Below are positions 1 to 5,049 of a stretch of DNA of 6,624 nucleotides, one piece after another. A model generated the notes under the pieces. It did not search any database. It was not told where the DNA came from and was given only the letters and a program-made list of their open reading frames with translations. Source of the stretch: Alphaproteobacteria bacterium (lineage in GTDB: Bacteria; Pseudomonadota; Alphaproteobacteria; Rickettsiales; UBA1997); assembly GCA_016869775.1 (NCBI GenBank), contig VGDJ01000068.1:1-6624 (forward strand), written 5' to 3'. Position 1 is the stretch's first letter, and every line of letters begins with the position of its first letter. Made by a program: the position numbers and the translations under genes.

Positions 1-45
1 ATTTAAGTTCAAATTTTTTGCTAAAAATTCTTAAAAAGCCTCAGC

Positions 46-160
46 CGTATGGATATACGACTTCAATTTTTAAATATTTTTATCTAAAAAAACGCGAGCG
101 TTGCGTTAGGTACGACCTAAAAAAACTTCGTTGCGTTAGCACGACTTTTAAAAATATTTT
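46..160. repeat. Cluster of three short related palindromic repeats
   Basis: Three related units stand in tandem. The first (46-59) is a hairpin CGTAT-GGAT-ATACG. The second has the core CGTTGCGTTAGGTACGACCT (99-118) and contains a perfect hairpin TTAGGT-ACG-ACCTAA (106-120), preceded by ACGC-GA-GCGT (92-101). The third has the core CGTTGCGTTAGCACGACTT (129-147) and can fold as a longer imperfect hairpin over about 121-150. Units one and three are both followed by an AT-rich tail ending in AAATATTTT or AAAATATTTT after ACGACTT. The cluster lies 3' of the Fic gene. Its GC-rich, palindromic character contrasts with the AT-rich surroundings and resembles the small interspersed palindromic elements common in bacterial genomes, including Rickettsiales, but I cannot assign it to a named family. 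The open frame across it (18-233) has repeat-derived composition and I do not regard it as a gene. Confidence 0.55.
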
Positions 161-161
161 G

Positions 162-182
162 CTTAATTTATCATTTATTAAG
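162..182 (-). terminator. Weak AT-rich hairpin downstream of the Fic gene
   Basis: CTTAAT (162-167) and ATTAAG (177-182) form a 6-bp inverted repeat with a 9-base loop, about 36 bases past the Fic stop codon. Read on the minus strand it is followed by an A/T-rich stretch but not by a clean run of T. It is the only hairpin close to the Fic 3' end apart from the repeat cluster, so it may end that transcript. The stem has a single G-C pair at each end and is weak. Confidence 0.22.
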
Positions 183-217
183 TTGAAATGGTATAAATCA
201 ATTATCAGAATAAATTT

Positions 218-1264
218 TCAGCAAATTTCATAAACCACACCCCTGCCCTTGCCGAAACTCTTAATTTTTTTCATCGCAACTAAGTCGCGAATTTTAACTT
301 TAATTGTGTTACGATTTGCCTTGGTAAGCTTTTGAATATCGGATAATGCAAGTTTCTTGTGATTTTTAAGAGTCTTTAAAACTTTCAAATGTAGGTCATC
401 AAAATTTTCTTGGAGAATTTTTTCAGCCTTAACTTTTTCCTCTAAATTTTCTTTTTGTTTTTTCAGCGATTTTAAGAAAAATAAAATCCAATTTTCGAAT
501 TTTGGTTTTTTGGACTCAAGGGTAATTTGGCAGTTGCGTAAATGCTTGTAATAAAGGTCTTTGTTATCTTCAATAACCCTTTCAAGTGAACTATATTGAA
601 TATAACTATAGCCAAATTTTAACAATAGCAAATTGGTTAAAATTCGCGAGAGCCTGCCATTGCCATCTTGAAAGGGGTGAATTGCTAAAAAAATTACGAT
701 AAAAATTCCAGTAATAATCAGCGGATGATTGGTTTTTTGCTCCAAACTATTATTGAGCCAAGCCAATAAATCAGCCATTTTCTTGGGAGTTGCAAAAGGT
801 GTTGCAGTTTTAAAAATAATGCCAATTTGTTTGCCTTTGACATCGATTGCCACCACATGATTATTGAGCTTTTTATATTCGCCTCGATGGCGGACATCTT
901 TGGAACTATGTTTTAAAAGCATCGAGTGCAGTTGTTTAAAATGATTTTCGGTAATTTTTAAATCATCGAAATTTTCTAAAATTAAATCCATTGCTTCAGA
1001 ATATCCCACCACCTCTTCTTCATCGCGACTTTTAAAGGATTTCCTTTTTATCTTCGAAAGTAAAGTCTCGACTTGTTCATCGCTTAACTTGACTCCTTCA
1101 ATTCTGGTGCTTGAAGCAATTGACTCAATGGTTGCCGATTTTTTTAATAAGCTTAAGCGGTTAAATGAAAGGCTGTTGATGGCTTGCCATCTGCCTTTAA
1201 ACTCATCAAGCTCGCTGATGATGTTAAGAATTTCGTTAGTTATCGTGACTTGATAGTCGGTCAT
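218..1264 (-). CDS. Fic-domain protein (probable AMP transferase) with C-terminal winged-helix domain
   Basis: A 348-residue Fic protein. This family usually transfers AMP from ATP to a hydroxyl side chain of a target protein. The catalytic motif is complete: HPFQDGNGRLSR at residues 196-207, with H196 as general base, D200 for the metal and N202/R204/R207 for the phosphates. SSTRIEG (51-57) fits the inhibitory motif S/T-x-x-x-E-G/N, with S52, E56 and G57; its N-terminal position matches the class in which the inhibitory helix precedes the Fic core and blocks ATP binding. HRGEYKKLNNHV (about 126-137) matches the conserved stretch before the core. The C-terminal part (about 283-348) looks like a winged helix-turn-helix, with LALSDIQKLTKANRNTIKVK as the likely recognition region, so DNA binding is plausible. 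The ATG at 1264 is preceded by only a weak GAGA-type ribosome site; the stop is TGA. The protein is full length and looks intact. It could act in stress or growth control, or as a host-directed effector; no secretion signal is visible and the target is unknown. Confidence 0.9.
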   Translation of the reverse strand: MTDYQVTITNEILNIISELDEFKGRWQAINSLSFNRLSLLKKSATIESIASSTRIEGVKLSDEQVETLLSKIKRKSFKSRDEEEVVGYSEAMDLILENFDDLKITENHFKQLHSMLLKHSSKDVRHRGEYKKLNNHVVAIDVKGKQIGIIFKTATPFATPKKMADLLAWLNNSLEQKTNHPLIITGIFIVIFLAIHPFQDGNGRLSRILTNLLLLKFGYSYIQYSSLERVIEDNKDLYYKHLRNCQITLESKKPKFENWILFFLKSLKKQKENLEEKVKAEKILQENFDDLHLKVLKTLKNHKKLALSDIQKLTKANRNTIKVKIRDLVAMKKIKSFGKGRGVVYEIC

Positions 1265-1315
1265 TTGTGTTCTCTAACTTAAGTTGCCAAATTTTAAGCT
1301 ATTATTTTACCAAAA

Positions 1316-1354
1316 AAATATCCAAATATCCACATAAATATCCAATTTTATCCA
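1316..1354. repeat. Three AAATATCCA boxes plus one partial box upstream of the Fic gene
   Basis: The 9-mer AAATATCCA occurs exactly at 1316-1324, 1324-1332 and 1336-1344, and a degenerate copy TTTTATCCA at 1346-1354. On the minus strand, in the direction of Fic transcription, they read TGGATATTT. They lie 52-90 bp upstream of the Fic start codon. A poor promoter candidate, TTGGAT (1320-1325) and TAATAG (1299-1304) with a 15-bp gap, overlaps the box nearest the gene. The position suits an operator or activator site. Spacings of 8, 12 and 10 bases are not one helical turn throughout, and AT-rich DNA produces such repeats by chance more easily, so the role is inferred. Confidence 0.4.
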
Positions 1355-1936
1355 TTTTTCAGTGATTTGAATCGGTAAGGTTCTTTGTTAAAAAAATCAA
1401 ACTTAGAATATTGCTAAAATTTCGCAAAAAAGAAACTTCGCCCACCTAAGATTTTCACTTCGAACTTTTTGGTACATCTAAAATGGTCTTTCGAGCCTTA
1501 TAAATACTGGTGGTGACAAAAGGGAGAGAAGTTCACAAAAAGGTACCTTCGCCCCGCCAACCCCTAAGCTCTAACTTGTTCTCCGCTGTATTTTTTCGAT
1601 TTTCTCTTACCGCCCGCAAGCCCAGCATTAGCGGCTTCCTACGACATCACAATTTTCATTTCGGCTTAACTTCTTCCTCTCCGATTTTCTGAATTTTTGC
1701 CAATTTCTGGTAATTTTTCTCTCCGTTTCTCCAAATAAACTTAACCTTTTCAAAAAAGTTAAGGCTCAAAAATAGCGGCTCCATGATGTCTCACTCGAAC
1801 TTCTTTTATTAGTTCTGCGAACGAAATTTTTGTCTCATTTACTAACTTTTGTTGAGTTTTTTAATAATGTGACTACTTTGTATTACGTCTAACCATTTTT
1901 TTTCACCGAAATACTAAAAAACTAAATCAAATCTTT
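1355..1936. other. Gene-free spacer with degenerate internal repeats
   Basis: No convincing coding region is visible on either strand. The longest open stretch (1510-1692, plus) would encode a Ser/Phe/Pro-rich peptide without recognisable features. The segment from about 1500 to 1640 is richer in G and C than its flanks. Two passages look related: CTTCGCCC followed by AAG near 1436-1450, and CTTCGCCC followed by CCCTAAG near 1547-1569, each preceded by TTC-rich and A-rich sequence. TAGCGGCT occurs twice (1629-1636 and 1773-1780). CTTAAC (1740-1745) and GTTAAG (1758-1763) form a small hairpin with a 12-base loop. The spacer must hold the promoter of the lipoprotein gene at 1937 and, near 1290-1340, that of the Fic gene; I see no clear -35/-10 pair for the lipoprotein. 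It may be a remnant of lost genes or a mobile element, but no protein match could be read from it. Confidence 0.4.
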
Positions 1937-2539
1937 ATGAAGAAGTTATCGATAACTACTCTACTTATCTCTTTATTTGTGACGAGCTGTACTTGGGTTG
2001 GTACTAGCAAACAAATCAGAGTTTTTAACAAGGATAATCCAATCAATACCCAAAGTAGCTTTTATCTGAATTATCCAAAGAATGGTTTTCAGAAAACTTT
2101 TCTTACAAAGAATCTGGAAGAAAATCCGGATAGTGCAAAAGAGGTTGTTGCCACATTTAGAAACGGCTTATCTGAAAAATTAGGACAACTGACAATAGGC
2201 GAAAAAAACCTAAAATTGGACGAGGTTTTTAAGGAAGCTTCTACTCGAGGAAGTCAATACTTAATCGATATCGAGATTGCTCAATGGAAGGATGCCAGTT
2301 ATTTTTTATGCGCTTCCAGTCAAAGTCCAAATGGTCAGTTTAATGAGCCAGCAAGCATTGATACAGTTGACTTAACAATATCTATTTATGATGTAAAAAC
2401 TAAAAAACTGCTTAATAAGCAGACTATAGACAATAGGGGATGCCCAATTGTGATTGGGGGCATGATTCCTGTTGGTAAAAATAGCCCATCTTCTAGGTTA
2501 TCATCCATGTTAGCAGACTGGCTAAATAATATCAGATAA
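1937..2539 (+). CDS. Outer-membrane-type lipoprotein, DUF4823-like
   Basis: A 200-residue predicted lipoprotein. The N-terminus has a two-lysine n-region, a hydrophobic core (about residues 4-15) and the lipobox VTSC, so Cys18 would be lipidated and become residue 1. The next residue is Thr, not Asp, which favours sorting to the outer membrane. The mature part includes GSQYLIDIEIAQWKDA (105-120) and TVDLTISIYDVKTKKLLNKQ (143-162), ending with a segment ending in ADWLNNIR. This order (a 'region that reports a location or strand followed by W', then a 'DV.tgkll' strand pair, then a C-terminal helix) recalls the DUF4823 family of small proteobacterial lipoproteins of unknown function; the match is from memory of the pattern and moderate. 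Cys125 and Cys169 could form a disulfide. The ATG follows AAATCTTT with no evident Shine-Dalgarno, but the signal peptide fixes this start. It lies alone, with a terminator-like element 35 bp after the TAA stop. Confidence 0.82.
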   Translation: MKKLSITTLLISLFVTSCTWVGTSKQIRVFNKDNPINTQSSFYLNYPKNGFQKTFLTKNLEENPDSAKEVVATFRNGLSEKLGQLTIGEKNLKLDEVFKEASTRGSQYLIDIEIAQWKDASYFLCASSQSPNGQFNEPASIDTVDLTISIYDVKTKKLLNKQTIDNRGCPIVIGGMIPVGKNSPSSRLSSMLADWLNNIR

Positions 2540-2574
2540 ACCCCTTCTTTCAGCTTGCTAGAACACTTCCGCGG

Positions 2575-2640
2575 AGTTAATGTATAGCTCGTAGAGCCTC
2601 TCTAATAGAGGCTTCGCGGCGTTTTTAACATTAACTTTTT
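2575..2640 (+). terminator. Nested inverted repeats with T-tracts (terminator or leader structure)
   Basis: An inner hairpin has a perfect 7-bp stem, AGCCTCT (2595-2601) and AGAGGCT (2607-2613), with loop CTAAT. With G-U pairs and one mismatch it extends to 2589-2619, and TTTTT follows at 2622-2626, as expected for an intrinsic terminator of the lipoprotein gene. Around it lies a perfect 9-bp inverted repeat, AGTTAATGT (2575-2583) and ACATTAACT (2628-2636), which also runs into T residues (2636-2640). The palindrome TCCGCGGA (2568-2575) adjoins. The element ends 10 bases before the ATG of the small gene at 2651, so it could also be a leader structure that controls that gene. Confidence 0.5.
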
Positions 2641-2650
2641 AAGAAGCTTT

Positions 2651-2854
2651 ATGACAAAAAATAATGATCAAAGAAATAATCCCGAAAGCAAAATCGAGTT
2701 TTATTTTTTGCGCAGTTCTGCCGAGAAATTTTCTTCAGATTTACATCATTTTTCCAAGGATGTTTGCAGTTTTTCAGATGAGCAGCTTTATGCCTTGGTT
2801 TCTTTTTATGACTATATCCGTGACAACATGGCAAAGGTCAAAAAAGAACTCTAA
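2651..2854 (+). CDS. Small protein of unknown function (67 residues)
   Basis: I do not recognise this protein. It is hydrophilic at its ends, acidic and aromatic in the middle, with no signal peptide, membrane segment or Cys-pair motif (its one Cys is at about residue 39). The segment FSDEQLYALVSFYDYIRDNM (about 41-60) looks like an amphipathic helix pair and the C-terminus is basic (KVKKEL), which reads more like a real small cytosolic protein than a chance frame. The ATG is preceded by AAGAAG (2641-2646) four bases upstream, a weak ribosome site. An overlapping plus frame (2664-2879) is hydrophobic and Trp/Met-rich without clear structure, and the antisense frame is Lys/His-rich; both look like shadows. 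The gene follows the terminator-like element, so it is either independently transcribed or reached by read-through from the lipoprotein gene. It converges with the decayed gene that ends at 2909. Confidence 0.5.
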   Translation: MTKNNDQRNNPESKIEFYFLRSSAEKFSSDLHHFSKDVCSFSDEQLYALVSFYDYIRDNMAKVKKEL

Positions 2855-2877
2855 AGAAGATTGGACAAATAATTACT

Positions 2878-2908
2878 AGGGTAAATTTAGTCGATAAAAA
2901 TTCACCTT
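2878..2908. terminator. Hairpin between convergent gene ends
   Basis: GGTAAATTT (2880-2888) and AAATTCACC (2898-2906) form a 9-base inverted repeat with a 9-base loop. On the minus strand all positions can pair if one G-U is allowed; on the plus strand there is one A-C mismatch. It lies 25 bases past the stop of the small plus-strand gene and directly beyond the likely original stop (2909-2911) of the minus-strand lipoprotein pseudogene, the place for a shared terminator. No long T-run follows on either strand, so the call is tentative. Confidence 0.35.
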
Positions 2909-3790
2909 CTAAGCTACAGAACAGCTCTCTCTCAAGATCATAGATGAAAAAACTTCCCAAACTAGATGTTTAGAAGTACCTGGACCAAAAGCGTTTCACG
3001 CAACATTTTCACGCAACATCTGCACTTAAATTTTTGTCAAATCTTATAGAATTTCCAAATAAATCAGCTTTCCATTCTTCATTAGGCTTTTTTCTGTGTC
3101 TTACAAAGCTAAATTTGCTATCTACATAAGATGCATTTCTTTATTGAAGAGTTCTTTTTAGATGCTTATCTTGAACGCGCGTAGTCTTATCTTTTTCTTT
3201 TAGATCTGAAGAAAGAAAGATTGAGTCAGAGACTTGTGATATTCTATTCAAATCTTCATCTGAGGGAAGTTTTGGATTTTTATTAAATGGCGTGTCAACT
3301 ACTAAAAGCTTTTTGATCTCTTTCTCTCCGTTGAAGAGAGTGTATTGAGTAGTGTAATCACGACCCTTACTTATTCCAGGACCAATCAATATCGCCTGAT
3401 CCACTTGATCAATCACCTTTTCGCCTTTTTTATCTTCGGCTAAATAAAGTTTTACATGGTAGACACCTTGTTTAAGTCCGTAAATTGGATCAGATTTAAC
3501 GAAGAAATTTGTTCTGTTACGCTCGGCAGGAAAAATTTTTCTCTCATATAATCCTCGGTTGTTGGGTAGCTCAAAATCAGCTATCAGATATTTTGCATTA
3601 TCTGGCAAATTTTTAAAATTTATCACTAAGCCGTAATACTCTTCGGCCTGTTTTTTTGTGTCTAAAAAATACCCACCAGCTTCCACTTTTTAGAATTGCG
3701 ATTCTTGAGGGCGATTTTTAATGGCTGAACATCCAGCTAAAAGCAGAATGTGTAGTATGAGATTATTGTTGCATGAAAGTATCGTAGCAT
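2909..3790 (-). pseudogene. Decayed lipoprotein gene, third cistron of the type I secretion operon
   Basis: Seen: the open stretch 3141-3686 (181 codons) has no ATG; its only possible start is a GTG (3684-3686) without a ribosome site. The same frame upstream, past a TAA (3690-3692), reads LLLAGCSAIKNRPQESQF, a clear lipobox with Cys at 3729-3731. A start ATG at 3788-3790 with AAAGAG a few bases upstream reads MLRYFHATIISYY but is in another frame, so an indel lies within the signal peptide. Downstream of TAA (3141-3143) the frame continues as RNASYVDSKFSFVRHRKKPN and on to LSADVA, then TGA (3009-3011). After the 13-bp duplication at 2994-3019 the shifted frame reads AFGPGTSKHLVWEVFSSM and ends at TAG (2909-2911). 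Removing one duplicate copy puts both parts in one frame. Inferred: an intact ancestor of about 290 residues, an envelope lipoprotein, has collected three stops and two frameshifts. The middle part looks like beta-strands with turns; I do not recognise the family. The start lies 17 bases after the stop of the fusion protein gene, so it was co-transcribed with the exporter. Confidence 0.78.
2994..3019. repeat. Exact 13-bp tandem duplication
   Basis: TTTCACGCAACAT stands twice without a gap (2994-3006 and 3007-3019). On the minus strand the unit reads ATGTTGCGTGAAA. Thirteen is not a multiple of three, so the duplication shifts the frame of the lipoprotein pseudogene, and the coding-like sequence beyond it is found in exactly the frame predicted by this shift. 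This makes it a likely recent replication slippage event. Confidence 0.85.
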
Positions 3791-3807
3791 ATTTTCTCTT
3801 TGTTTTA

Positions 3808-5049
3808 TTATTCTTCCCTAAATGCCTTATAAGCTGAATCAGAAATCGGCGTAAACATGTAAGAAATCAGCGATCTTGATCCGGTTATGATAAAGACTTG
3901 CGCTGGCATTCCTGGATAAAGTTCGATTTTATCTTTAAGCTTTTCTATGTCTTTTTTGCTAATAGAAATTCTGGCCAGGAAATAAGATTCTCTAGTTTGT
4001 TCGTTGGTTAAAATATCTGGCGAAACATTGTTGACTTCGCCATTGATTTTTGGAACTTTTTTACCTTTGTAAGCGGTTAGCTGGATTTTTGATTTCATGC
4101 CCACTACCACATTATCGATGTCCTGCGGCTTTATTTTGGCTTCAATAATCAATTCTTCATGCTGTGGCACAATGCTCATTACTTCACCACCAGGAGGAAC
4201 AACTGCGCCTATGGTGTGATATTTTATATTCATGATTTTACCCGCAACCGGTGATGTAATTGCCGATCTTTTTAAGATATCTTTTGAAGCAGAAAGCTGG
4301 TTATAAAGTGCAACAATTTCCATATCACTTTCTTTGATTTCTTTAAGAGTTTCAGAAAGGTCATCATTTTTGTAATTAGCAATTTGTAGCTTTGCCGTTT
4401 CTGCTTCTTCTTCGGTTTGAGCAATTGATTTTTGCAAATCAATTTCGCGCAAAACCGGTAAATTATCTTCATCAACTAGTGGCTTGATAAGCTCAAGTTC
4501 CTTCTGAAAAAGCCTAAGCCTGATTTCCGCTGATTTTAGCTTCTTCTCCAAAACTTTCACTTCTCCCTGCCTTTTATCCCTTCTCGATTTAAAAAGCCTC
4601 AACTGATTAGAGGCGATTTCCTCCAGTTTTGCATTATCATCTTGCGGCAACTCCCCCACTTCAGAAAGAAAGTTATCAAGATTCAAACTCTGTCTATTTT
4701 CTTTTTCTGCTTTAAGGCGCTCTTTTTGTAACTGCATCGTCCACAGCCTTTCTTTTAAAATCTGTTGCTCAGTTTTTGCTTTGATATCGTGAAGATAAAG
4801 CAAAACATCCCCCTCATTTACCATCTGCCCCTCCTTAACCAGAATCTGATCAATAATCCCACCTTCTAGGTGTTGTATGGTTTTGCTGTTAAAATCGAGT
4901 ACGATCACGCCGTCAGCAATTGATGCGGATTTGATTGGTAAAAATACTGCCCAACCAAGAAAAACTACAGCAAAAACAATCAGCGCTTTAACTCCATAAT
5001 TGATAGCATTGTCAGCAATTTTGGATTCGATTTTTCCTGGTATCATCAT
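3808..5049 (-). CDS. Type I secretion membrane fusion protein (HlyD/PrtE family)
   Basis: A 413-residue periplasmic adaptor of a type I secretion system. It would be anchored in the inner membrane, bind the ABC exporter and reach across the periplasm to a TolC-like outer-membrane channel. Order of parts: a short cytosolic N-terminus; one membrane helix (about residues 20-38); the first half of the lipoyl-like domain with QHLEGGIIDQILVKEGQMV (59-77); a long charged coiled-coil hairpin (about 88-260); the second lipoyl half around SPVAGKIMNIKYHTIGAVV (266-284); a beta-barrel domain; and the conserved C-terminus GMPAQVFI (380-387) with SYMFTPISDSAYKAFREE (396-413), characteristic of the PrtE-type group. 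Length is close to the usual 430-450. The ATG at 5049 overlaps the upstream TGA as ATGA and has AGGGG seven bases before it, so translation is probably coupled. A second ATG follows directly. The gene ends TAATAA and the decayed lipoprotein gene begins 17 bases later. It appears intact. Confidence 0.92.
   Translation of the reverse strand: MMIPGKIESKIADNAINYGVKALIVFAVVFLGWAVFLPIKSASIADGVIVLDFNSKTIQHLEGGIIDQILVKEGQMVNEGDVLLYLHDIKAKTEQQILKERLWTMQLQKERLKAEKENRQSLNLDNFLSEVGELPQDDNAKLEEIASNQLRLFKSRRDKRQGEVKVLEKKLKSAEIRLRLFQKELELIKPLVDEDNLPVLREIDLQKSIAQTEEEAETAKLQIANYKNDDLSETLKEIKESDMEIVALYNQLSASKDILKRSAITSPVAGKIMNIKYHTIGAVVPPGGEVMSIVPQHEELIIEAKIKPQDIDNVVVGMKSKIQLTAYKGKKVPKINGEVNNVSPDILTNEQTRESYFLARISISKKDIEKLKDKIELYPGMPAQVFIITGSRSLISYMFTPISDSAYKAFREE

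Noticed and set aside
18..233. 71-codon plus-strand open frame
   Set aside because: It runs through the palindromic repeats and AT-rich DNA, has no ribosome site and no protein-like composition.
1510..1692. 60-codon plus-strand open frame
   Set aside because: GTG start, no ribosome site, Ser/Phe/Pro-rich low-quality sequence within a spacer with repeats.
2575..2636. tRNA-like outline: 9-bp outer stem, GCTC-GTA-GAGC as D-arm and GCCTC-TCTAATA-GAGGC as anticodon arm
   Set aside because: The D-loop would have only three bases, base 33 is C and not T, there is no T-arm with GTTCRA, and the outer stem is nine pairs. A terminator-like structure explains it better.
2664..2879. 71-codon frame overlapping the small gene
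   Set aside because: No ribosome site, unusual Trp/Met-rich composition; the frame from 2651 has the better start and composition.
2994..3019. CRISPR or iteron array from the repeated 13-mer
   Set aside because: Only two abutting copies without spacers; a simple tandem duplication within a former gene.
3684..3686. GTG as the true start of a 181-residue cytosolic protein
   Set aside because: No ribosome site, and an in-frame lipobox just upstream beyond one stop codon shows that the original gene began earlier.
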